The notes beneath the pieces are model-generated. The model made no database searches and was not told where the DNA came from. It saw only the letters and a list, made by a program, of their open reading frames with translations. From Saccharospirillum salsuginis (GTDB lineage: Bacteria > Pseudomonadota > Gammaproteobacteria > Pseudomonadales > Natronospirillaceae): 64,000 nucleotides of DNA. Positions within the stretch are counted from its first letter, which is position 1. Each line of letters starts with the position of its first letter. The translations under genes were made by a program, and so were the position numbers. Below, piece after piece: positions 53,346 through 61,275 of the stretch. The stretch spans positions 248,001 to 312,000 of the forward strand of contig NZ_BMXR01000003.1 in NCBI RefSeq assembly GCF_014651855.1, given 5' to 3'.

Positions 53346-53635
53346 TGAGCCAATATCAAGCAGTCATCAATCCAGGTTTAACGGTAGTGGTGGAGAGTTT
53401 GCCACCGTTCTATTCCGGCAGATGTCGCCTGGGGCTCTTCTGCCCTACGGTCCGAGGAGTGGGTTGGCAGGACCAAGCCAGGAGTCCAAGGGGCTTCGTT
53501 TGGTATTCCAAAAGGAAATTAGTTGGCCTTATTGAGGAGGTCAAAATGGATTCAACCGGCTTACACAGTTCGGAAACGACCACGTCATTCTGGGAATCCA
53601 GGGATAGATCTGAGGCAGAGCTCGATAGCGGCCGC
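53346..53635. other. Intergenic stretch without recognised features
   Basis: Short open frames exist on both strands, but none looks like a real gene. A GAGGAGG sequence before an ATG near 53546 is not followed by a convincing protein. It may contain decayed mobile-element or repeat sequence. Confidence 0.3.
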
Positions 53636-53736
53636 CGGTGGGGGTAGACCCCTCGGGGGATGTGTGAGGCATGGATGCCGAGGTCAAGCCCCCATGGACG
53701 GGTTCACGGCGACCCCCGAGGGGTCTACCCCCACCG
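53636..53736 (+). repeat. Long palindromic element, copy 3
   Basis: Arms 53636-53659 and 53713-53736 are perfectly complementary over 24 bases. An inner hairpin (GGCAT / ATGCC) is followed by the shared core CAAGCCCCCATGGACGGG then TTCACGGCGACCC. The arm (GGGGGTAGACCCCTCGGGGG) differs completely from copies 1 and 2 but remains paired. Lies between the creatininase and second gntR genes. Confidence 0.85.
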
Positions 53737-53817
53737 ACGGTCGCGGATTCCCGGCACTCAATTGGATTCAACCCCTCTAAACCGGGGCACCCATCCAAAC
53801 GACAGGCACAAATAGGG

Positions 53818-54480
53818 TCACTCGCAACTGGCCAGGGCCACCTGGGAGGACAGCAGAATATGCTCGCGCACCAACTGACTGATCGCCGCGGTATCGCGCT
53901 CCAACGCATATTTCACCATCAGATCGTGCTGTTCATCCAAGGTCGAACGGACATCCGGATTGCGCGGTGCCCGTCGCCGGTAGCGATCGAACTGCTCATG
54001 CAACTGATGGATGAAACGAATCATCCAGGTCGACTGACAACTCGACAACAACACCTCGTGAAAATGGGAATGCAACGCCTCCCACTCATGAATCGGCAGC
54101 GTCTTGTCCACCGCCGCCCGCTTCAACCGATGACCCGCCGCCAACAACCTCGACTCCCAATCGGCATCGCCATTCTCCAACGCCTTCGTCACCGCCATCT
54201 GCTCCAACTCAATGCGCAGATTCACAATGTCCTCCAGCTCCTTGCGGCTCAACTTCGGCACGCGAAACCCGCGCTGGTCCTCCTGCTCCAGCAGACCCGA
54301 GGCCGCCAGGCGGTTCAACGCCTCGCGCAAAGGGCTCAGGCCGACGTTATACAGTGTGCGCAAATTACTGATCGCCAGCTTCTCGCCAGCCTTGAACTCA
54401 CCGTTCAGCAGATCCTCCCGCAGAACGTCGTAGATACGGCCGGACTTTGTCTCGGCCCTTGGAACGCTGTTACTGGTCAT
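53818..54480 (-). CDS. GntR-family regulator, FCD subgroup (second)
   Basis: The product is 220 residues from ATG 54480; an upstream in-frame ATG is less well placed. The winged HTH is IYDVLREDLLNGEFKAGEKLAISNLRTLYNVGLSPLREALNRLAASGLL (about 16-65), followed by an FCD domain (about 85-215). It is divergent from the chromate-transporter operon, which it probably controls. The shared region holds an 18-bp palindrome TAAAAAATCGATTTTTTA (54562-54579). Confidence 0.92.
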   Translation of the reverse strand: MTSNSVPRAETKSGRIYDVLREDLLNGEFKAGEKLAISNLRTLYNVGLSPLREALNRLAASGLLEQEDQRGFRVPKLSRKELEDIVNLRIELEQMAVTKALENGDADWESRLLAAGHRLKRAAVDKTLPIHEWEALHSHFHEVLLSSCQSTWMIRFIHQLHEQFDRYRRRAPRNPDVRSTLDEQHDLMVKYALERDTAAISQLVREHILLSSQVALASCE

Positions 54481-54561
54481 AATTCGCTCACTACCCAAAC
54501 ACACAAAAACCAGTTTAATCCAAGAAAAAGTTGACGGCGAGGAATTTCATGGATATGTTTC

Positions 54562-54579
54562 TAAAAAATCGATTTTTTA
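54562..54579. promoter_or_regulatory. Perfect 18-bp palindrome, candidate GntR operator
   Basis: TAAAAAATCGATTTTTTA lies between the divergent second gntR (start 54480) and the transporter operon (start 54670). Its AATCGATT centre recurs at 50104 and 50181, and a related AATCGATC lies at about 54626. Confidence 0.6.
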
Positions 54580-54669
54580 ATAATAAAAACGATCATTAGT
54601 GAATCGGTCGATCAGAATGATTGCGAATCGATCGAATCGAGAACAAGAACGACCACAGGAACCTGCATC

Positions 54670-55218
54670 ATGCGACAGTCACAGCTTTCGGTTTCCTTTC
54701 TGAAGATCGGCCTGCTCGGGTTTGGCGGCGGGCCGTCCATGGTCCCGCTGATTCACGACGAAGTGGTACGCCGCCGGGCCTGGCTCGAAGACCAGGAATT
54801 CGGCGACATCCTAGCCATCGCCAACACCCTGCCCGGTCCCATCGCCACCAAGCTGCCGGGCTACATCGGCTACCGGGTCGCCGGGATTCCCGGGTGCATC
54901 ATCGCCGTCATGGCCATCATCTTCCCGATGATCATCGCCATGGTCGGCCTGCTCGGGCTCTATTCACGCTACCAGGGCGTCAGTTGGATCAGCGGCATGG
55001 GACAGGCGGTGTTGCCGGTCGTCATGGTGATGATGCTGCAACTGACCTGGGATTTCTGGAAAAAGTCACGCGACACCCTGGGTGTCCCCATAGGAGGCGT
55101 TATGGTGCTGTCCGCTGCGGTTCTCATCTACGGTCTGGGTCTGCACCCGGCCCTGATCATTGTCTTTTTGCTGGCCTCGGCGCTGCTGTTGCCCGCCAAA
55201 CTGCCCAAGCGCGGTTAA
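54670..55218 (+). CDS. Chromate transporter family, first half (short-chain CHR)
   Basis: The product is 182 residues, one CHR domain with about six helices. It has FLKIGLLGFGGGPSMVPLIHDEVV and the LAIANTLPGPIATKLPGYIGYRVAGIPG motif. Together with the next gene it makes a two-gene transporter equivalent to one ChrA. Known members expel chromate; in this context the natural substrate may be another oxyanion or organic anion. First gene of the second arm of the locus. Confidence 0.9.
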   Translation: MRQSQLSVSFLKIGLLGFGGGPSMVPLIHDEVVRRRAWLEDQEFGDILAIANTLPGPIATKLPGYIGYRVAGIPGCIIAVMAIIFPMIIAMVGLLGLYSRYQGVSWISGMGQAVLPVVMVMMLQLTWDFWKKSRDTLGVPIGGVMVLSAAVLIYGLGLHPALIIVFLLASALLLPAKLPKRG

Positions 55219-55230
55219 GGAGGCCGGATC

Positions 55231-55761
55231 GTGTTGTATCTCAGTATCTTCCTGGCCTTTTTTGTTCCCAACATCATCGGCTATGGCGGCGGACCCGCCA
55301 TCATCCCGCTGATCGAGGCCGAAGTCGTCGGCCGCTACGAATGGATGTCGGCGTCGCAATTCGCCGAAACCCTGGCGCTGGGCAATGCCCTGCCCAGCCC
55401 CATCGCCACCAAGATGGCCGGCCAGATCGGCTACGAAGTGGGCGGTGTGACCGGTGCCGTCATCGCTGTTCTGGCCACGGTGGCCCCGTCCTTGCTTCTG
55501 ATGTTGGCCGCCCTGGGCCTGATGATCCGCTTCAAGGACGCCATCCAGATCAAACGCATGAGCCAATGGGTGCGGCCTGTCGTGGTCGTGCTGATGGGCT
55601 TGCTCGTGGTCTCGTTCTTCGAGGAAAGCATGGCCGCTTCGGGCTGGATGCACACCGCCCTGCTGGGCGGAGCGGCGGCCCTGGCGTTGATGAAGTTTAA
55701 CTGGCACCCCGCCGCGGTGGTGGTGTCGTCGCTGGCCTATGGCGCCCTCTTCCTGGGCTAG
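55231..55761 (+). CDS. Chromate transporter family, second half (short-chain CHR)
   Basis: The product is 176 residues, a second CHR domain (AFFVPNIIGYGGGPAIIPLIEAEVV, LALGNALPSPIATKMAGQIGYEVGG). It starts 12 bases after the first half with AAGGAGG before GTG 55231. The two halves should insert in opposite membrane orientation as a heterodimer. Confidence 0.9.
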   Translation: MLYLSIFLAFFVPNIIGYGGGPAIIPLIEAEVVGRYEWMSASQFAETLALGNALPSPIATKMAGQIGYEVGGVTGAVIAVLATVAPSLLLMLAALGLMIRFKDAIQIKRMSQWVRPVVVVLMGLLVVSFFEESMAASGWMHTALLGGAAALALMKFNWHPAAVVVSSLAYGALFLG

Positions 55762-55815
55762 GTCGCAAGAGTAATGCGGGCGATGCCCTGCGAACTGACA
55801 GAGAAAGGTGATTTT

Positions 55816-56166
55816 ATGCCGAATATCAAGATCCACAAAGGCGGCGAAGCCTTCGAAGGCGAAGTCCCCGCCAACTCCAATCTGGTGGTCAGGGCAGGCA
55901 TTCGCCAGTTTCCATACCCGCATTTGAGCTACGGCTGCGGCATGGGCAAATGCGCCAAGTGCATGTGCCAGATTATCGACACCGCCGAATCGCTGCCGGA
56001 GCCGAATTGGAAAGAAAAGAAGATGTTGGGTCCCAAACTGGCGGAAGGCTATCGCCTGGCCTGCCAATTGTGGATCAACGACGACCTGGAGATTTCGCAG
56101 GACAGCCAACAGGCGGTCCAGGCGACACCGACGACACAACAAAAAGTACACAACGCAGGAGGGTAG
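55816..56166 (+). CDS. 2Fe-2S ferredoxin (second)
   Basis: The product is 116 residues from ATG 55816 (GAGAAAGGTG upstream). Cluster Cys at 41, 46, 49 and about 83 (YGCGMGKCAKC...LACQ) with one more Cys at 51. It has a C-terminal tail of about 30 residues absent from the first ferredoxin. It lies in the chromate-transporter/RidA operon and may serve the same oxygenase, or a different partner. Confidence 0.93.
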   Translation: MPNIKIHKGGEAFEGEVPANSNLVVRAGIRQFPYPHLSYGCGMGKCAKCMCQIIDTAESLPEPNWKEKKMLGPKLAEGYRLACQLWINDDLEISQDSQQAVQATPTTQQKVHNAGG

Positions 56167-56260
56167 CGCTTACAGAATGACACAACCAAACGATTGGGAA
56201 GCAAGCCGAAACCATAGGATGATTAATCCATAAACCTCGGTCAGCCAGAGGATCCGCCGA

Positions 56261-56731
56261 ATGCATACTGTGACGCAGGCACTTGAAAACCGAGCCATAA
56301 CGCTGCCCCGGCCCAACCCGCCGGCCGGTAACTATCGCCCGGTAATGGTTCATCAGGGATGGGTCGCCATCTCCGGTCAAACCCCGAAACAGGACGGCCA
56401 GCTCGTCTATCGGGGCAAGGTCGGACGCGACCTGGATGAACCCGAAGCCATCGAGGCTGCCCGCCTCTGTGGACTCAACCTGCTCAGCCAGTTGCATGTG
56501 GCGTGTGAGGGCCATTGGGACAATCTCTTGCAGTGCATGAAACTCACCGTGTTCGTGAATTGCACCGATACGTTTGACCGGATGCCGCAGATCGCGGATG
56601 GCGTATCCAACCTGCTGGTGGAGTTGCTGGGCGACAAGGGTCTGCACAGCCGTTCCGCCGTCGGGGTGGCCTCCCTGCCGGGAGGGGCCGCGGTCGAGGT
56701 CGACGGTCTGTTCATCGTTCGAGCTGACTGA
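56261..56731 (+). CDS. RidA (YjgF/YER057c)-family protein
   Basis: The product is 156 residues. It has the family fold and the active-site Arg and Glu region (LHSRSAVGVASLPGGAAVEVDGLFIV), with MKLTVFVNC in the centre. RidA enzymes hydrolyse reactive enamine or imine intermediates to ketones and ammonia. In catabolic operons they act on the product of an amine-oxidising step, which supports nitrogen removal by this pathway (inference). It lies 94 bases after the ferredoxin gene and 27 bases before the permease gene. Confidence 0.9.
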   Translation: MHTVTQALENRAITLPRPNPPAGNYRPVMVHQGWVAISGQTPKQDGQLVYRGKVGRDLDEPEAIEAARLCGLNLLSQLHVACEGHWDNLLQCMKLTVFVNCTDTFDRMPQIADGVSNLLVELLGDKGLHSRSAVGVASLPGGAAVEVDGLFIVRAD

Positions 56732-56758
56732 CTATAAATACAAATACAGAGGTCACAC

Positions 56759-58309
56759 ATGACTGAATCCGTATCCCTGACTCTAGCCCACTGGATGTAT
56801 CTGGCGGGCATCGTTGCCATCTTCATCACCATGATCTGCCGCACCACTGTGGTCGTGCCGGCGGTCCTGGGCACTTTTCTGGTTGCACTGACGTACAGTG
56901 GCAGCCTGATCACCGCCTTCACCTCGTTGTTCAATGCAAGCATGGTGGCCGCGGCTCAGCTGTTTAACATCTTCCTGATCATCGCCTTGATGACCTCCCT
57001 GCTCGGGGCTCTGCGAGCGCTGGGGTCGGACGTGAAGATGATCATGCCGTTCCAGAAAATCATGGTGAACGGGCACATCGCCTTCATCATCCTGGCCGTG
57101 GTGACTTACACCATCTCGCTGTTCTTCTGGCCGACACCGGCCGTGCCGCTGGTGGGCGCTATCCTGATCCCGGCCGCCATCGCCGCCGGTCTGCCGTCGA
57201 TGGGCGCCTTGCTGGCCATCGCCATCGCCGGCCAGGGCATGGCGCTGTCGTCGGACTACATCATCCAGGTCGCACCGGGCATCAGTGCCAAGGCCGCCGG
57301 CGTGGAAACCTTCCTCGTCGCCGACCGCACCTTCGTGCTGTCGCTGGTGACCGGTGCGGTTGCGTTGATGCTGGCCTATCTGAAAATCCGTCGCGACATC
57401 GCCGCACCCAGCCAGCAACTGCTGGATAACTGGAGCAATACCAACGTAGCCGAAAGCGCTGACGTGGAGCAGGAAAACAAGGCGATTCAGAAACGGACCC
57501 GTGGCACCTTCCCGCACAAGGCGTCCATGGCCAGTGTGTCCAAGACCGTTGCCTCCGACATCGCCGAGGAAGCCGAACCCGATCCTTACGCGGCGATGCG
57601 TGAGAAGTGGTCCAAGTTTTTCTCGATCATGGTGCCCGTTACGTTTGTGATCATCGTGGCCTACATGATCCTGGCCAAGTTCTCTGATTCCGTTCCCACC
57701 ATCCAGGGCGGTGACGGCGCGGCTCTGGTCGGCGGTGTGGCGGCGCTGATCCTGCTGTTTTCCACCTGGGCCGGTGCCGGTCGCAAGTTCCTGTCTGTGG
57801 CCAGCGACCACGTGACCGACGGCCTGGTATTCGCCTTCAAGGCCATGGGCGCCGTACTGCCCATTGCCGGTTTCTTCTTCATCGGCAACCAGGAAACCGT
57901 CGGGTCGATCCTCGGTCTGGGTGCGGATGAAACAGCTCCGGCCTTCCTGTTCGACCTGGTGCAGGCCGCCGCCTGGGCGATTCCCGAGAACTCGCTGTTC
58001 GTGGCCTTCTCGCTGCTGCTGATGGGCATGATCACCGGCGCCGACGGCTCAGGCTTTTCCGGCCTGCCGCTGACCGGGGCTCTGGCCGGTGCGCTTGGCC
58101 AGACGGTCGGTACCGACGCCGCCACCCTGGCGTCCATCGGTCAAATGGGCGCCATCTGGACCGGCGGCGGTACACTGGTTGCCTGGTCATCTTTGATCGC
58201 CGTGGCCGGTTTCGCCCGGGTGCCGGTGCTGGACGCGGTCCGCACCCTGTTCCTGCCGGTGCTGATCGGTCTGTCGGCTTCGACTTTACTGGGTGTGCTG
58301 ATCTGGTAA
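56759..58309 (+). CDS. Multi-pass permease, ion-transporter-superfamily type
   Basis: The product is 516 residues with about 12 membrane helices, split by a soluble loop of about 70 residues (about 220-285). It resembles the C4-dicarboxylate/GntP/CitM group of ion-coupled carriers, with repeated re-entrant-like segments (FWPTPAVPLVGAILIPAAIAAGLPSMGALLAIAIAGQGMAL and GADGSGFSGLPLTGALAG). The exact family and substrate are not recognised. It is the last gene of the operon, followed by a strong terminator, and probably takes up the pathway substrate. Confidence 0.75.
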   Translation: MTESVSLTLAHWMYLAGIVAIFITMICRTTVVVPAVLGTFLVALTYSGSLITAFTSLFNASMVAAAQLFNIFLIIALMTSLLGALRALGSDVKMIMPFQKIMVNGHIAFIILAVVTYTISLFFWPTPAVPLVGAILIPAAIAAGLPSMGALLAIAIAGQGMALSSDYIIQVAPGISAKAAGVETFLVADRTFVLSLVTGAVALMLAYLKIRRDIAAPSQQLLDNWSNTNVAESADVEQENKAIQKRTRGTFPHKASMASVSKTVASDIAEEAEPDPYAAMREKWSKFFSIMVPVTFVIIVAYMILAKFSDSVPTIQGGDGAALVGGVAALILLFSTWAGAGRKFLSVASDHVTDGLVFAFKAMGAVLPIAGFFFIGNQETVGSILGLGADETAPAFLFDLVQAAAWAIPENSLFVAFSLLLMGMITGADGSGFSGLPLTGALAGALGQTVGTDAATLASIGQMGAIWTGGGTLVAWSSLIAVAGFARVPVLDAVRTLFLPVLIGLSASTLLGVLIW

Positions 58310-58334
58310 ATCCGAACCATTCATAGCCTTTAAG

Positions 58335-58370
58335 GCCCGCGATGCTCTCGAGCTCGCGGGCTTTTTTTTT
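58335..58370 (+). terminator. Rho-independent terminator of the second arm
   Basis: GCCCGCGA / TCGCGGGC 8-bp perfect stem, 11-base loop, followed by nine T. It ends the operon 54670-58309. Confidence 0.92.
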
Positions 58371-58517
58371 GAGAATGTGAAACCTCTTGGTGGGCAACAA
58401 AGCGGTTTCGGATACAACGCCAGGCGTTTACGTCAGCGTCAATCCCTCCAGGTCGGTAGGGACGCCTGAATCTACAGTCCGCTTGATCTGCATCAAGCCT
58501 GTTAGATATCGCCATTG

Positions 58518-58536
58518 ATTGATAATCGGTCTCAAT
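58518..58536 (+). promoter_or_regulatory. Fur box upstream of feoA
   Basis: ATTGATAATCGGTCTCAAT matches 15 of 19 positions of a Fur-site form (AATGATAATCATTCTCATT), 39 bases before the feoA start. Iron-bound Fur should repress feoAB. Confidence 0.7.
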
Positions 58537-58574
58537 TAAGATCCCGGTCACTTCGATAACCAAGAGACCTGCCA

Positions 58575-58802
58575 ATGACCCTGAACGATCTTCCCAAGGC
58601 TCGATCGGCGACCCTGATCGGATTCAGCCCCGAGGTGTCGGATATCTCCCGCTTTCTGTCCATGGGTCTGGTTCCCGGTGCCGCTATTCAGGTGCTGCGT
58701 GTGGCGCCGTTGGGGTGCCCGCTGCAGGTCAAGGCCGGTTCGACCTTGCTCAGCATTCGCCTAACCGAAGCGGAAAACATTCGAGTGGAGGAGACGCGAT
58801 GA
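58575..58802 (+). CDS. feoA: Ferrous iron transport protein FeoA
   Basis: The product is 75 residues with an SH3-like fold: LSMGLVPGAAIQVLRVAPLGCPLQVKAGSTLLSIRLTEAENIRV. It is a small cytosolic partner of FeoB. Its stop overlaps the feoB start (ATGA). Confidence 0.95.
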   Translation: MTLNDLPKARSATLIGFSPEVSDISRFLSMGLVPGAAIQVLRVAPLGCPLQVKAGSTLLSIRLTEAENIRVEETR

Positions 58803-60931
58803 GCGGGACAGCAACTCCGCTGACCGTGGCCCTGATCGGCAACCCCAATTGCGGCAAGACAACGCTGTTCAACACCCTGACCGGCGCCCGTCAGAAGGTC
58901 GGGAACTGGCCGGGCGTCACGGTTGAACGCAAAGTGGGTTATTTCGAACAACCCTCCGGTCAGTCGGTCGAATTGGTCGACTTGCCCGGTCTGTACTCAC
59001 TGGAACAGGCTCAGTACGGCCTCGATGAATCCATTGCCCTGAACTTTCTGACCCAGAGCCCGGTGGATGTGGTCATCAATATCCTGGATGCCACTTCACT
59101 GGACCGGCAATTGCTGTTGACCCACCAGTTACGGGACCTGGGTATTCCGGTTCTGGTGGTGGTGAACATGCTGGATGTGGCACGGCGGCATCGGGTCGAT
59201 GTCGATCTGGACCGTCTGTCGGATCAACTGGGTTTACCGGTGATCGGCCTGGTCGCGACCGAGCAAGATAGCGCCGAGGCGGTCAAGAGCCGTTTGATGG
59301 ATGCCGTATCACGTCCAGCGCCCGCCCCGGAACCGTCACAGCCGCTGGAACACCGACTGGCGTCCCGGCTGGATGATATCCGGCGCTGGGTCGGGGGCGC
59401 TGTGCGTCAGGACGAGACTCACCGAACCCTGACCGACCGGGTTGATCGGGTGGTCCTGAATCCCGTACTCGGGCTGCCGATCTTTCTGATGATGATGTAC
59501 CTGCTGTTTACGTTCGCAATCAACGTCGGCGCCGTGTTCATCGACTTCTTCGACATTCTGCTCGGCGCCTGGCTGGTCGATGGAACCCGAACCCTGTTGT
59601 CGACATTGCCGGTGCCGGAAGCCGTGATCGTCTTGCTGTCCGACGGTCTGGGCGGTGGCATCCAACTGGTGGGGACCTTCATCCCGGTCATCGCCTTTTT
59701 GTATCTGGGGTTGTCTGTTCTGGAAGGGTCCGGCTATATGGCACGCGCCGCCTTTGTGGTCGATCGGCTGATGCGGGCAATCGGATTGCCGGGTCGGGCG
59801 TTTGTGCCGTTGATCGTCGGCTTCGGCTGTAATGTCCCCTCGGTGATGGCGGCGCGGTCGCTGAACCGCGAATCGGACCGGATGGTGACCGTTGCGATGG
59901 TGCTGTTTATGTCCTGTGGAGCCCGTTTGACAGTGTTTGCCCTGTTTGCGGCCGCCTTCTTCCCGGATCAGGGGCAGAATGTGGTCTTTACGCTCTACCT
60001 GTTCGGGATCGCCATGGCCGTGTTCACCGGCTGGCTGTTCCGCAAAGCGTTTCCGCGGGAAACGCTCAGTTCCTCGATCATGGAATTCCCGGCCTACCAT
60101 CGCCCGATCCTGCAAAACCTGTTGATTGCGACCTGGCATCGGTTGCGGGCCTTTTGTCTGCGGGCCGGCAAGACCATCGTCACGGTCGTGGTGGTGCTGT
60201 CGTTCCTCAATTCCTGGGGTACCGACGGCAGTTTCGGCAACGAGAACCGCCGGAATTCCATGCTCAGTGCCTTGAGTCGCCAGGCTACGCCGTTGTTGGC
60301 GCCGCTGGGCGTTCAGGAAGACAACTGGCCGGCCACGGTCGGCATCATCACCGGAATATTCGCCAAAGAGGCCGTGGTCGGCACGCTCGACGCCCTCTAC
60401 GCCGATGTCGCCGGCGCGACCGAGTCGGACGGCGAACCGCTGTCGCTGTGGACGGAAACCGAAGCCGCCTTCGCCAGTGTCCGGGACAACAGCCTGGCCC
60501 TGGCGGACAGCCTGACCGACCCCCTGGGCATAGGCGTGGCGGACTACGGCTCGCTGGATGCGGCCGCCGAGGAGCAGGGTGTGCGTACGGCTACCCTGGA
60601 GACGATGCACGCCCTGTTCGTCACCCCGTTCGCCGCCTTCTGCTACCTGGTGTTGATCCTGCTTTATACTCCGTGCGTGGCCACCATGGGTGCCCTGATG
60701 CGCGAATCCGGCCGGCGCTGGGGGGCGGTGGTGATCGCCTGGAGTTCCATTCTGGCGTACTCCGTATCGGTGATGCTGTACCAGGTGGGCACGCTGATGG
60801 CCCATCCGCTTTCGTCTATCCTTTGGGTGGCGGCCATGCTGCTGGTGCTTGTGTTGGCGTTCCGGATCTTGCGGTGGTTTGGGCGCCCGGCCATCGGAGC
60901 GGCTGAGCGTATTCCGCTGGTGCAACTGTGA
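58799..60931 (+). CDS. feoB: Ferrous iron transporter FeoB
   Basis: The product is 710 residues from ATG 58799. The N-terminal G domain has G1 GNPNCGKTTLF (residues 15-25), G3 DLPGLYSL and G4 VVNMLD. The membrane part has about 8-10 helices with two Gate regions (GCNVPSVMAARSL and YTPCVATMGAL). It imports Fe2+ using GTP. No feoC follows; a YdeI-type gene lies 30 bases downstream. Confidence 0.96.
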   Translation: MSGTATPLTVALIGNPNCGKTTLFNTLTGARQKVGNWPGVTVERKVGYFEQPSGQSVELVDLPGLYSLEQAQYGLDESIALNFLTQSPVDVVINILDATSLDRQLLLTHQLRDLGIPVLVVVNMLDVARRHRVDVDLDRLSDQLGLPVIGLVATEQDSAEAVKSRLMDAVSRPAPAPEPSQPLEHRLASRLDDIRRWVGGAVRQDETHRTLTDRVDRVVLNPVLGLPIFLMMMYLLFTFAINVGAVFIDFFDILLGAWLVDGTRTLLSTLPVPEAVIVLLSDGLGGGIQLVGTFIPVIAFLYLGLSVLEGSGYMARAAFVVDRLMRAIGLPGRAFVPLIVGFGCNVPSVMAARSLNRESDRMVTVAMVLFMSCGARLTVFALFAAAFFPDQGQNVVFTLYLFGIAMAVFTGWLFRKAFPRETLSSSIMEFPAYHRPILQNLLIATWHRLRAFCLRAGKTIVTVVVVLSFLNSWGTDGSFGNENRRNSMLSALSRQATPLLAPLGVQEDNWPATVGIITGIFAKEAVVGTLDALYADVAGATESDGEPLSLWTETEAAFASVRDNSLALADSLTDPLGIGVADYGSLDAAAEEQGVRTATLETMHALFVTPFAAFCYLVLILLYTPCVATMGALMRESGRRWGAVVIAWSSILAYSVSVMLYQVGTLMAHPLSSILWVAAMLLVLVLAFRILRWFGRPAIGAAERIPLVQL

Positions 60932-60961
60932 ATGAGATGATGGAAAAGACGGAGGCGTCCC

Positions 60962-61216
60962 ATGACCCCGACCTCCAACCTGAAACGACCCCGCCATCCG
61001 ATGCCGGACGACATCCGGCTGGTGCTTGAATCCAGGGCGTTGATGGACGACTACCGGGCTCGTCCCGACTATCAGCAAAACGACTACATCGGCTGGATCA
61101 CCCGCGCCAAACGGCCCGAGACGCGTGAGAAGCGGCTGCGACAGATGTTGGACGAGCTCGAACGCGGCGGTGTTTATATGAAGATGGCGCATCCCGCGTC
61201 GCGCAAGACGGAATGA
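60962..61216 (+). CDS. Small YdeI/OmdA-domain protein
   Basis: The product is 84 residues. ARPDYQQNDYIGWITRAKRPETREKRLRQMLDELERGGVYMKM is the OmdA domain alone, also found at the end of the protein at 16431-17027. It follows feoB in the same direction and might be co-transcribed. Function unknown. Confidence 0.85.
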   Translation: MTPTSNLKRPRHPMPDDIRLVLESRALMDDYRARPDYQQNDYIGWITRAKRPETREKRLRQMLDELERGGVYMKMAHPASRKTE

Positions 61217-61275
61217 CCGGCTTGGGATATCATGGGCGTTTTCCGCCACGCATGGCTGTAAGGACGCATGCCTCG

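Noticed and set aside
53346..53620. Short open frames with a GAGGAGG-ATG near 53540
   Set aside because: The encoded peptides run into the palindromic element and show no recognisable domain.
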